Assembly: GCA_013426815.1 (NCBI GenBank)
Contig: JACDZH010000005.1
Coordinates: forward strand, 1 to 46,122
DNA: 46,122 bases
Direction of reading: 5' to 3'
DNA from: Paludibacter sp.
Lineage (GTDB): Bacteria > Bacteroidota > Bacteroidia > Bacteroidales > Paludibacteraceae
The first letter of the stretch is position 1, and each line of letters opens with the position of its first letter. Both the position numbers and the translations under genes were made by a program. Shown in pieces: positions 10,195-19,357 of this stretch. The notes below the pieces were generated by a model that was not told the DNA's origin, made no database searches, and worked only from the letters and a program-made list of their open reading frames with translations.

Positions 10195-11329
10195 TTATTT
10201 AGTAGAATCTGAATCTGTTACACTCGATTTTTTTGTTTTTATAAACGATTTAATCAATTTATTATTAATATCATAATAACTCTTTTCAATTTCTTCCCCC
10301 AATTCGTTGTATTTCAGTTTTGTAGTTGCATATCCATTTTTGTTTGCGAATAACGTTTTTCCATTCTTAAGAGTACATATTTCAGATATTCGTTGGATGG
10401 AGTCATATTCATATTTAAATTCAATATAATTTCTTCCATTACTTTTTCTAAAACATTTACTTTTTGTAATATTTCCATATTTGTAGTACTTATATTCTAT
10501 TATACAATATTTTGTTAATGACTGTATTAATTGTTCAGATTTGTCAAAAATGCTTTTTTTAATTATGTTTCCCTTTTTATCATATTCCATTCGTACTTCG
10601 GCAAAACTATCTGAACTTAAAGTCAATCGGAATTTTGAATTAAAATATCTAAGTTCTAATAAATATTTTGTTTCCTTATCATATCACATACTGAGGATAG
10701 AATCCTCTTTTACTATCGTACAATTCACCTTCTCTGCCATAATATGAGATTTCAGGAGTATATGAATTTTCATCTTCTCCCCATTTATATTTGGTAAAAT
10801 AACAACTATTTTTATCAGTAATACGCGTACCATCCTTATTTTTAAAACCACAATTATTTTTTCCAATCAAAGTCATTCAAAGTCCAATCATATATTGTTA
10901 CTCCGTTAATGTCTTCCATCAATTCACCTTTTATATCATAATTATGTAAAGCTATGGGTTTTTGTTTGTTATTTAAAATTAAGCCTATAGCGTATACCTC
11001 TTGGCGATTTTTCATTGGTTCTTTGTAGGACTTATAAACTCTCTCTTTTCAATATTATTTAAATAGTTAATTCTTAAACCTGAAAATCCATATTTATCAA
11101 TGCTTGATTTATTCATATTCAGGTAGTAAGCTTCAAAAATTCGGTTTTTGTTATCAAAAAATACCCGATAACAATTTGTCAACTTTGAAATTGTTACATT
11201 TATTAGGCTTATAGTCCTTAATTGGTATTGTCTATCATCAATATAAAAGCGACGAAAATAACCAACTTTATTTTGTGACAATAAAATTATGGGAATTAAA
11301 CTCAAGATTATAGAGATGATTTTTCACAT
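10195..11329 (-). pseudogene. Decayed secreted YD-repeat-like protein gene (at least three frameshifts)
   Basis: Fragments 11012-11305, about 10865-11030, 10679-10876 and 10195-10626 join across frames: ..RVY/KSYKEPMKNRQEVYAIGLILNNKQKPIALHNYDIKGELMEDINGVTIYDWTLNDFDWK/NNCGFKNKDGTRITDKNSCYF..GFYPQ/YDKETKYLLELRYFNSKFRLTL..; ATG at 11329 is followed directly by TGA before a signal-peptide-like KIISIILSLIPIILLSQ. Confidence 0.75.
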
Positions 11330-11343
11330 ATTAAGTATTGTAT

Positions 11344-12132
11344 TTAGTTGTTCAATTTTCTCAAAATCAACTCAGCCAGTAATCCATTCGATGCCACAAT
11401 TTCGCGCCCAAACAAGTAGTCAGTTCCACCTTTATAATCAGTCACAGTTCCACCTGCTTCTTTTACAATCACAGCTCCGGCAGCCACATCCCACGGTTTT
11501 AGGTCATATTCCCAGAAGGCATCGAATCGTCCACAAGCCACATAAGCCAAATCGGTTGCAGCCGAGCCAAGACGACGAACACCACGTGCATTTTTCATGG
11601 TCCACTCCAGAAATTCAATGTATTCATTCATTTTTCTGAAATCATTATACGGGAAACCAGTTGCCAGCAATGCATCGTGAATACAATCACGCTTCGAAAC
11701 CTCAATCGGTTCACCGTTGAGATACGCGCCACCTTCTTTCCATGCATAGAAGCATTCATCTTGTCCAACTTCGTACACCACACCCAAAACCAATTCATCA
11801 TCTTCCAATAAACCAATGCTGACTGCATAAATCGGTAAACCCTGTATATAATTGGTAGTTCCATCCAGTGGATCAATCACCCAATTATAATGTTCCCCAA
11901 CTTTGGTATTCGTTCCTTCTTCGGCAATAAAACCAGGGTCGGGCAACAACTTCATCAATTCATTTATTATTAGTTTCTCCGATTCTTTGTCTACATAACT
12001 TACCAAATCGTGCAAACCTTTGGTTTCAATCTTCGATGCATCGAATCGGTTACGTTCTTTAGCCATAAATTTTCCTGCATTTCGGGCTATTTCGCAGGTA
12101 GTGAGGCATATTTGTTGGTAATTTAGGGTCAT
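11344..12132 (-). CDS. Inositol monophosphatase family protein
   Basis: DLVSYVDKESEKLI, GFIAEEG, WVIDPLDGTTNYIQGLPIYAVSIGL, GVRRLGSAATDLAYVACGRFDAFWEYDLKPWDVAAGAVIVKEAGG. Confidence 0.95.
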   Translation of the reverse strand: MTLNYQQICLTTCEIARNAGKFMAKERNRFDASKIETKGLHDLVSYVDKESEKLIINELMKLLPDPGFIAEEGTNTKVGEHYNWVIDPLDGTTNYIQGLPIYAVSIGLLEDDELVLGVVYEVGQDECFYAWKEGGAYLNGEPIEVSKRDCIHDALLATGFPYNDFRKMNEYIEFLEWTMKNARGVRRLGSAATDLAYVACGRFDAFWEYDLKPWDVAAGAVIVKEAGGTVTDYKGGTDYLFGREIVASNGLLAELILRKLNN

Positions 12133-12162
12133 AATCATTTGTTTTAAAAAAGATATAGTTCG

Positions 12163-12170
12163 CAAAGTTA
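12163..12170 (-). promoter_or_regulatory. Bacteroidota-type -7 element (TAACTTTG)
   Basis: caaagtta on + strand, about 30 nt upstream of the 12132 start. Confidence 0.45.
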
Positions 12171-12218
12171 GATCTTTCCATAATAACTCACAACTTCCAA
12201 GATCTTATTTTCTTTCAC

Positions 12219-14135
12219 TTAATTCAATTTTAGTCTCAAACCAATATTTGCACTTCGACCTGGCAGGGTAAGACCTCCAATATCGGCATAAGATGAATTG
12301 TAAATATTATTCAAATCGGCAAAAACCAGATATTTTTTTTGCGACCAGATTAATCTACCATCAAAGATAAAATAAGATATGTAGTTTTTCAATATTGTCG
12401 GAGAACCGAGGACTGTATTTGCATCATAATTTCCTGAGCGATCAAAATATCCAACTTTCCACGAAGCTGAAAAATGATTCCCGATGGAATGATCAAGTCT
12501 CATAGTCAGCTTGTTTTTCAGATAATCCAGTGCATACTTAGAGTCAAAACCGATTGCCGATTTATCTAGTTGAAGATATGAATATGCCAGACACAATCTT
12601 TTTAAAAATGATTGTTGAAAATTATATTCCACTGAAAAGTCTGCACCACTTGCATTTACTGATGCTAAATTTGAAGCTTCGTATTTTATTGAAGTCAAAT
12701 CGAGCTTTATCCAGTCAATCACATTTTGCCCAATTCGGTAAAAAATTGCTCCATTTAATTTCCATGTCGATGAATTGATATTGGTTCCAATTTCCAGCGT
12801 TTTCGATTGTTCCGGTTTTAAATCAGGATTTCCTTTCTGGTTGGAATTTACCAGAAATAGGTCGGTAAATGTCGGAAGTCGGGTTGCCGAATTAACCGAA
12901 GTATATATTTTCACATTGTCGGCAATTGAATAACCAATATCCATTCCGCCATAATTTGAAAAGTTAAAATCAGCACTGAATGTTGAAGCAACCCCCAACG
13001 AAAGATACCAATTCCCAATTCTAACAGAATGATCTATCAATCCAGTAGTAACTAATCGATTATATTTCTTGGTGAAAAAAACATTTTTCTCAAAAGGTAC
13101 AGCCAATGAATCCATAGCCAATCCTAAGGCATTACTAAAAACAAGTTCATTTCTAAAATCAAATCCCACCGTGGTTTTACCAAATTTTCCTGTTTTGGAT
13201 GCAGAAACTTTTCCTCCTGTCACATCCGTTAAATGATAATTAAAACCAGCCGGATTATTATGATCCAACTCGAACCTATCGTGATGGCGACGCCAATAAA
13301 CCTGAGCGTTATATGAAAAACCGTCATAGCTCAACGCCCACTTTAAAGACGACAAAAATATTTTAGAATTTTCACGCTGATTCAGAAATTTAAGTGAATA
13401 AAAACCATTGGCACCAAAATCTTTAAGTTGAGTTGCTACCTGAAAATCGAATTTTCCCGCTTTGCGAAAGTTTAACGCTGATTGAATAAATGCGTTAGTT
13501 AAATCAAAATCGGTATTGGTAATATAACCGCTACTACTTTTATGCGAAACAGAAGCAAATGTTCTAAAACGATTTGTGCCCAAACTTCCCGACACCGTTG
13601 GTGCAAAATAATTAAAACTTCCCACCACAAGTTCTGCATTTAATGCGCGTTTTTTATAGTTTTCAGTCACGATATTTATGGCACCGCTAAATGCATTTGG
13701 TCCAAGCAACCGAGCCGACGAACCTTGTAGTATTTCCACCCGACTTATATCGGATAAATTAAGAGGAATATCCAAATTGAAATGTCCGGTTTGCGGATCG
13801 GTGATATTCACTCCATTGAGTAATACCAACACCTGATCAAAAGTACCGCCACGAACTGAAATGTCGGCTTGAGTTCCGTTTGTTCCACGTTGTCGTATAT
13901 CAATGCCGGAAACAAAGTCCAGCAATTGGTCAAGACTTTGAACCGCTATTTGTACAATTTCTGCTTTATCAATTACTGTTAGTAGCCTTCCCATTTCGGA
14001 ATAAAGTTTATTTCTACTAGCATTTACCTCAATATCTGACAGATTGATTGACGCAGAATCTGACTTTTGTTGGCTTAGAACCGATGGTAATGCAACTATG
14101 AAAATCAACGAAGAAAGAATAGATTTTTTTCTCAT
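12219..14135 (-). CDS. TonB-dependent outer membrane receptor (BtuB-like)
   Basis: Plug domain IDKAEIVQIAVQSLDQLLDFVSGIDIRQRGTNGTQADISVRGGTFDQVLVLLNGVNITDPQTGHFNLDIPLNLSDISRVEILQG; C-terminal beta-barrel. Substrate not assignable from sequence. Confidence 0.9.
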   Translation of the reverse strand: MRKKSILSSLIFIVALPSVLSQQKSDSASINLSDIEVNASRNKLYSEMGRLLTVIDKAEIVQIAVQSLDQLLDFVSGIDIRQRGTNGTQADISVRGGTFDQVLVLLNGVNITDPQTGHFNLDIPLNLSDISRVEILQGSSARLLGPNAFSGAINIVTENYKKRALNAELVVGSFNYFAPTVSGSLGTNRFRTFASVSHKSSSGYITNTDFDLTNAFIQSALNFRKAGKFDFQVATQLKDFGANGFYSLKFLNQRENSKIFLSSLKWALSYDGFSYNAQVYWRRHHDRFELDHNNPAGFNYHLTDVTGGKVSASKTGKFGKTTVGFDFRNELVFSNALGLAMDSLAVPFEKNVFFTKKYNRLVTTGLIDHSVRIGNWYLSLGVASTFSADFNFSNYGGMDIGYSIADNVKIYTSVNSATRLPTFTDLFLVNSNQKGNPDLKPEQSKTLEIGTNINSSTWKLNGAIFYRIGQNVIDWIKLDLTSIKYEASNLASVNASGADFSVEYNFQQSFLKRLCLAYSYLQLDKSAIGFDSKYALDYLKNKLTMRLDHSIGNHFSASWKVGYFDRSGNYDANTVLGSPTILKNYISYFIFDGRLIWSQKKYLVFADLNNIYNSSYADIGGLTLPGRSANIGLRLKLN

Positions 14136-14153
14136 ATTGAATTAAAAAATAAT

Positions 14154-14190
14154 AAACGGTTGAAACGAGACTTGCTCATTTCAACCGTTT
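14154..14190 (-). terminator. Strong hairpin, terminator-like, between the small ORF and the TonB receptor gene
   Basis: aaacggttgaaa / tttcaaccgttt (12 bp), inner gag/ctc stem, T-rich tract downstream on minus strand (tttattatttttt). Confidence 0.7.
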
Positions 14191-14514
14191 GATTAAATAA
14201 AAATTAGTGTTATATCCGCACGCAGCAGCGCTTTCGAAAGTTTTTTCAAATATCGAAATTTCTTGAATTTGTTGTATGGCAAGTTCCGTATCAGCTTGTT
14301 CTTTTAGTTTTTCAAGAGAAGTTGAATCCGGATTATTCAACATAATTGAAAAAGAATACTTTTTGATAGTTTTTTGAAGTGTTTTGTCCAAAACTGAAAT
14401 TGCCAGTGTTCCAATGGTTACATTGCATACCAAACTACAAAAAATGGCATAACCTGCTCTACTCCAGCGGCGGAAGCGAATAAATTTTGAGGTTTGGAAT
14501 ATTTTTGTTTTCAT
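14176..14514 (-). CDS. Small hypothetical protein with FRRWSRxGYAIFCSL motif, upstream of the TonB receptor
   Basis: 112 aa ORF with its own candidate promoter at 14540-14547; KFIRFRRWSRAGYAIFCSLVCNVTIGTLAISVL suggests a basic stretch followed by a hydrophobic segment. Confidence 0.65.
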   Translation of the reverse strand: MKTKIFQTSKFIRFRRWSRAGYAIFCSLVCNVTIGTLAISVLDKTLQKTIKKYSFSIMLNNPDSTSLEKLKEQADTELAIQQIQEISIFEKTFESAAACGYNTNFYLIKRLK

Positions 14515-14539
14515 TGGTTTAAATCTGTTTTTGAAAGTG

Positions 14540-14547
14540 CAAAAGTA
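14540..14547 (-). promoter_or_regulatory. Bacteroidota-type -7 element (TACTTTTG)
   Basis: caaaagta on + strand, about 26 nt upstream of the 14514 start. Confidence 0.5.
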
Positions 14548-14580
14548 AACAAAATACTTTGAATAGGTTTTTGAATACGA

Positions 14581-14613
14581 AAAAAGGTATTTCAGATTTC
14601 TAAAATACCTTTT
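14581..14613 (-). terminator. Rho-independent terminator-like hairpin downstream of the DUF6242 gene
   Basis: aaaaggtattt / aaatacctttt inverted repeat immediately downstream of the 14632 stop. Confidence 0.7.
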
Positions 14614-14631
14614 ATGTGATTTATTAACAGC

Positions 14632-16023
14632 TTATTGGCGTAAAAAACTCTTTCTGTTTAGCTTTCCTTTCCAAACATCCGACAACACAGTTGTTCCGGC
14701 TTTACCACCAAAAATAAAAATATGATTTGATTCAAGAATTTGTTGCTTCATTCCGTCTGATTGAACACCAGTTAAAGTAGATGGTTTATATACTACCACA
14801 GATTGATAACTTCTTGTTGTATAAGCTGTTGGTAATTTATTATTGAGTGTATCAGGTGTCTGCCAGGTAAATCCTTCGTCAATTGATTCACGAAAATGGT
14901 TAGGTTTATTTGCATTTATTCCTTTGCCAAAAAGCAATAATTTGTCATCATAAGCTATAACTGATGCCCCGATTAATAAAGAATCCAATGATTTACTGTT
15001 TTCGCTATAATCCCTCCAATAAGTACCATTTTCAGTATTCCAGTTAGTTTTCAGTGTTAGTCCATTAACATCTTTTCCACCAATAACAATGGCTTTTGCT
15101 TTGCCGGTACGCGACGAAAAGGAAAGAGACGCAAAGTCGCTGACAGGGAATTTGTTGGGAATTTCAGAATTTGTAAATACTTCCCATATAATTCCGTCAG
15201 ATGAAGTTGCAAAATAAAGTTTATTGTTGACATTTGATTTAACAACTCCACAGATTTGTGTTTTTAAGGTACAAATCAACGATTTGAATGTGTAATCTGG
15301 AATTAATTTTACCGACCAGTCTATGCCATTCGATGAAGAATATATTTTGTTATCTTTTTGAGTTAAAAACAATTTTCCATTAAATTGTATCATATCGTTG
15401 AGTGTAGAAATTGCAGGAAAATTTGTAAGAGTGGGTGTGTTCCATGAATTTCCGTCAATAGATTTATTTAAATAAGTATTCGTTCCATCGTATACATAAT
15501 ATAAAATAGTATCATTCAGTACTATCGCTTTCTGATTTAGGGCAGTATGTGAGTCGAGCTTGTTACTCACTTCTTTCCAAACATACAATTCCGGTTTTAC
15601 TTTGTGAACATTTACTTTAATAAAATAATCCTTAGAAGCAATTTGATTGGATACATAATTTCGCACCATATAGTTAATTCTAAAATCAACTGTATCTTTT
15701 CCGGTAATGTAAGTAGAATCGTTTTCGGGAGTATCTAAATTAAATAGAAAAGCTGCTAAACTTGACGAAAAACTAAAAGTAGGGAACACACTGTCTATTC
15801 GGGTACTAAAAGGAAGAGAATCTAAATTTACAATTGTTTTACTATCGTTATCTAAAGTAAACACTGCAGAATTTAAATAAGGAATGCTGTCGTTAGCAGC
15901 AAAAGTTAAAGATGAAAAGCTGGCATCTGTTGATAAAACAGTTGTATTATCTGTATTTAAACAAGAATGAAGTGAAACATGAATTGAAAAAAGCAGAACT
16001 AATCTAAAGAATTTGAATTTCAT
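14632..16023 (-). CDS. DUF6242 domain-containing lipoprotein
   Basis: Lipobox-like VSLHSCLNTDN; repeated exo-alpha-sialidase/kelch-like blades (SIDGNSWNTPT, SSNGIDWS, SSDGIIWE, ESIDEGFTW), consistent with DUF6242. Confidence 0.72.
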   Translation of the reverse strand: MKFKFFRLVLLFSIHVSLHSCLNTDNTTVLSTDASFSSLTFAANDSIPYLNSAVFTLDNDSKTIVNLDSLPFSTRIDSVFPTFSFSSSLAAFLFNLDTPENDSTYITGKDTVDFRINYMVRNYVSNQIASKDYFIKVNVHKVKPELYVWKEVSNKLDSHTALNQKAIVLNDTILYYVYDGTNTYLNKSIDGNSWNTPTLTNFPAISTLNDMIQFNGKLFLTQKDNKIYSSSNGIDWSVKLIPDYTFKSLICTLKTQICGVVKSNVNNKLYFATSSDGIIWEVFTNSEIPNKFPVSDFASLSFSSRTGKAKAIVIGGKDVNGLTLKTNWNTENGTYWRDYSENSKSLDSLLIGASVIAYDDKLLLFGKGINANKPNHFRESIDEGFTWQTPDTLNNKLPTAYTTRSYQSVVVYKPSTLTGVQSDGMKQQILESNHIFIFGGKAGTTVLSDVWKGKLNRKSFLRQ

Positions 16024-16189
16024 ATTGACAATTATTTTTTTGGACGGACAAAGTTAAAAACATTTTAGCTGTTACAAACCATAGCCACTAAGTTTTATTA
16101 TTTTTTATCATTAAAAACAGGATATTTAAAGGAAAAAGTATGTCTTGCAATTTTGATATAGAATATTTTTCTGAAAATACCCAAAATAA

Positions 16190-16951
16190 TTAAACGAGTT
16201 CCACTAAAACCGGACAATGATCGGAATGTATGGCATCTTGTAAAATCGCAGCCGAAATTAGTCTTTTTCGTAACGTTTCGCTCACCCAATTATAATCGAT
16301 GCGCCATCCTGCATTTCGATACCTGGCACCTCCACGATAACTCCACCAACTATATTGTTCGGCTCGTTGATCGAAAACACGGAATGAATCAATCATTCCG
16401 GTAGCTTCCAATTGGTCGAGCCAGGCACGTTCTTCGGGTAGAAATCCTGAAACACCATTTTGACGTTCGGGATGATTGATGTCTATGGGTTTATGACAGA
16501 TATTGTAATCGCCACAAACAATAATATTCGGTCGGGTTTTACGCAAATTAGCAATATAAACTGCAAACTCGTTTAAAAAATCCATTTTAATTGCCTGACG
16601 AATTTCGCCCGACGAACCTGAAGGAATGTAAACACAAACAACAGTGATTTCGCCAAAATCAGCACGAATTACACGTCCTTCAGAATCAAACCCTTTGTGT
16701 TGCATTCCAATAACTACTTTATCAGGTGCCTGCTTTGTAATAATTGCCACACCGCTATAGCCTTTCTTTTCAGCCGAATGCAGGTACGATGTATAACCTA
16801 ATTCGGCAAATAGCATTGTATCAATTTGTTCGGGTTGCGCTTTGGTTTCTTGTAAACATAATACATCGGGGTTTTCGTTTGTTAGCCATTCGGTGAAATT
16901 TTTTAATAGTGCGGCACGAATACCGTTTACGTTATAGGATATTATTTTCAT
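16190..16951 (-). CDS. xth: Exodeoxyribonuclease III
   Basis: MKIISYNVNGIRAALLKNFTEWLTNENPDVLCLQETKAQ, VCGDYNICHKPIDI, WRIDYNWVSE, SDHCPVLVEL. Confidence 0.96.
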   Translation of the reverse strand: MKIISYNVNGIRAALLKNFTEWLTNENPDVLCLQETKAQPEQIDTMLFAELGYTSYLHSAEKKGYSGVAIITKQAPDKVVIGMQHKGFDSEGRVIRADFGEITVVCVYIPSGSSGEIRQAIKMDFLNEFAVYIANLRKTRPNIIVCGDYNICHKPIDINHPERQNGVSGFLPEERAWLDQLEATGMIDSFRVFDQRAEQYSWWSYRGGARYRNAGWRIDYNWVSETLRKRLISAAILQDAIHSDHCPVLVELV

Positions 16952-17706
16952 TGGTTAGTAGTTTTTACTTTTTTATATAGTTCGGATGCAAAAACAAAAT
17001 CGTTCAGATCCTTATTTTCAACATGAAAAATATCATCTTTGTTCCCTTGCCATACTTTTTCTCCTTTTTCGATAAAGATAATATTCTCGCCAATTTCCAT
17101 TACTGAGTTCATATCATGTGAGTTTATTATGGTTGTGATGTCAAATTCATACGTAATTTCATGAATAAGCTGGTCAATTATTAATGAAGTTATGGGGTCG
17201 AGCCCTGAGTTTGGTTCGTCACAAAACAAATATTTAGGTTGCAAAGCAATGGCACGTGCAATGGCGACTCGTTTTTGCATCCCTCCACTTATTTCGGAAG
17301 GAGCTAAATGAAATGATTTTTCTTCGAGATTGACACGTTTCAAACAAAAATATGCACGTTCAATCATTTCCTCTTTTGAATTGGACGAAAACATTTCGAG
17401 TGGATAAATTACATTTTCAAGAACATTCAACGAATCGAAAAGTGCTGAACCTTGAAAAAGCATCCCAACTTCGCGTCTCAAAATTCGGATTTCACTCATT
17501 CGCATATCCGGTAAATTTCGATTATCATATTCAATTCTTCCGGTATCAACACGATATAATCCAATAATGGACTTCATTAGTACTGTTTTTCCTGATCCGC
17601 TAGCACCAATAATCATGTTGGTTTTACCAGTTTCAAAAATTACCGAAACATTTTTTAGTACCTGATTTCCATCGAAAGATTTATAGATATCTTTTACCTC
17701 AATCAT
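16948..17706 (-). CDS. ABC transporter ATP-binding protein, MlaF-like
   Basis: Walker A GASGSGKT, signature SEISGGMQKRVAIARAIA, Walker B YLFCDEPNSGLDP; paired with the MlaE-like permease. Confidence 0.93.
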   Translation of the reverse strand: MIEVKDIYKSFDGNQVLKNVSVIFETGKTNMIIGASGSGKTVLMKSIIGLYRVDTGRIEYDNRNLPDMRMSEIRILRREVGMLFQGSALFDSLNVLENVIYPLEMFSSNSKEEMIERAYFCLKRVNLEEKSFHLAPSEISGGMQKRVAIARAIALQPKYLFCDEPNSGLDPITSLIIDQLIHEITYEFDITTIINSHDMNSVMEIGENIIFIEKGEKVWQGNKDDIFHVENKDLNDFVFASELYKKVKTTNQ

Positions 17707-17799
17707 ATTAATTATCGTTTCGTATTTTGTGTTTCGAGTTTCATGTTGAACTCAATCACCATAATATACTATTTCGCTCAAAATTCCACTTCATGGGTA

Positions 17800-18540
17800 T
17801 TAATTCAACATTAAATTTGTAATCAGCAAATTGAAAAACAAGATTAAAATACTACCATTTACAACCGCATTTGTGCTGGCTTTACCCACATCCAAAGCAC
17901 CACCATAAGCATAATATCCATAAAATGCTGCAACCGAAGATATTATAAAAGCAAAAGCCAGAGATTTGATTATTGAATAAAAAACATAAAAGGGAATAAA
18001 TGCATATTGAATTCCAATTAAATAATCGGCAGTTGTAATTACATCAGTAAAAACGCCCACACAATAACCTCCAATTAAACCCACAGCCATACTGAATATT
18101 ACCAAAAAAGGCATCATCACCACAAAAGCAACTATTTTTGGGAGTATCAAATAATTTGCAGAATTAACACCCATAATTTCAAGGGCGTCTATTTGCTCGG
18201 TAATGCGCATAGTGCCAATTTCGGAGGCAATATTAGAACCAACCTTGCCAGCCAAAATTAAACACATAATAGTAGACGAAAACTCCAACAACAATGTGTC
18301 GCGGGTTACCAAACCTGTACTATAAGTCGGAAGAAGAGGATTTTCAGTATTTAACTTGGTTTGAATTGTCATAATTGCCCCTATAAAAACAGAAATGATT
18401 ATGACGATTGGCAATGACTGAAGTCCAAGTTTTTCTAGTTCTTTTGGAAATTGACGAAAAAACATGTAGGATCGATCGGGTAAAACAAAAACCCGTTTCA
18501 TTAATAAAAAATACTTACCGGTATCGCTGACTATATTCAT
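17800..18540 (-). CDS. MlaE family ABC transporter permease
   Basis: PIVIIISVFIGAIMTIQTKLN, KVGSNIASEIGTMRITEQIDALEIMGVNSANYLILPKIVA: MlaE permease signature. Confidence 0.93.
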   Translation of the reverse strand: MNIVSDTGKYFLLMKRVFVLPDRSYMFFRQFPKELEKLGLQSLPIVIIISVFIGAIMTIQTKLNTENPLLPTYSTGLVTRDTLLLEFSSTIMCLILAGKVGSNIASEIGTMRITEQIDALEIMGVNSANYLILPKIVAFVVMMPFLVIFSMAVGLIGGYCVGVFTDVITTADYLIGIQYAFIPFYVFYSIIKSLAFAFIISSVAAFYGYYAYGGALDVGKASTNAVVNGSILILFFNLLITNLMLN

Positions 18541-18680
18541 ATTATGAAAAGATAAGAGATTGGTGAAAAGTGTATATTTGAATAACTATTTATACAAAAA
18601 TTTACACCCAATATTGAAGCTGCAAATATACTCATTTTTTGGCATATTTGTAAAACAGACATAAGCCAATTTATTTTACT

Positions 18681-18714
18681 AAAAAAGAGAAATCCGGTAT
18701 CGAATTTCTCTTTT
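18681..18714 (-). terminator. Rho-independent terminator-like hairpin downstream of rplS
   Basis: aaaagagaaat (18683-18693) / atttctctttt (18704-18714), T-tract on minus strand. Confidence 0.75.
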
Positions 18715-18739
18715 AATATTTTTTGTCCGAATACGGTTA

Positions 18740-19087
18740 TTAAGCACGTCGTTCTTTGATTCTGGCTTTCTTACCGGTAAGAGCACGTAAATAATACAAT
18801 TTTGAACGACGAACTTTTCCGCGTTTGTTTACGGTTATACTTTCTATAAATGGAGAATCTAATGGGAAAATACGTTCTACACCAACATTTCCCGAAATCT
18901 TCCGAACAGTAAAACGTTTTTTACCTTCGTGTCCAACGATTTTTATAACATCACCACGAAACTCTTGAATACGTTCTTTGGAACCTTCAATAATGCGGTA
19001 GGCAACCGTAATTGTATCACCACTTTTGAATTCAGGGTGAGTCTTTTCAACAAGAAATGCTTGTTCTGCAATTTTAATTAAGTCCAT
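18740..19087 (-). CDS. rplS: 50S ribosomal protein L19
   Basis: [81 protein letters not shown]. Confidence 0.97.
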   Translation of the reverse strand: MDLIKIAEQAFLVEKTHPEFKSGDTITVAYRIIEGSKERIQEFRGDVIKIVGHEGKKRFTVRKISGNVGVERIFPLDSPFIESITVNKRGKVRRSKLYYLRALTGKKARIKERRA

Positions 19088-19171
19088 TGTTGCTCTTTTT
19101 TTATTAAATATTATGCGCAATATTCACAGACCATTCTATATTCTGTCAGAGATTACGCTAAAATTGGACTG

Positions 19172-19179
19172 CAAAAGTA
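19172..19179 (-). promoter_or_regulatory. Bacteroidota-type -7 element (TACTTTTG) for rplS
   Basis: caaaagta on + strand upstream of rplS. Confidence 0.5.
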
Positions 19180-19324
19180 CTCTTTTTTTTTAATTGAGCA
19201 AAAAATGTTTATTTTTTTTTCATTTTATCGAAATGAGAATTTCTCTTTTTTAATGTCTAAATTTAGTTTATGTCCTATCAATCAGACATATCGCTAAATA
19301 AGCAGTTTATCGAATTTTTTTCAC

Positions 19325-19332
19325 TACCTTTG
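19325..19332 (+). promoter_or_regulatory. Bacteroidota-type -7 element (TACCTTTG) for typA
   Basis: tacctttg about 26 nt upstream of the typA ATG. Confidence 0.55.
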
Positions 19333-19357
19333 TACCCTCAAAAAAAGATTGTATTAC

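Noticed and set aside
14548-14632. Cobalamin riboswitch upstream of the BtuB-like receptor
   Set aside because: No B12-box-like conserved core could be identified in the short leader, and the receptor's substrate is not certain.
16948-18540. Complete Mla phospholipid transport operon
   Set aside because: Only MlaF- and MlaE-like genes are seen; no MlaD/MCE gene is adjacent, so only the pair is called.
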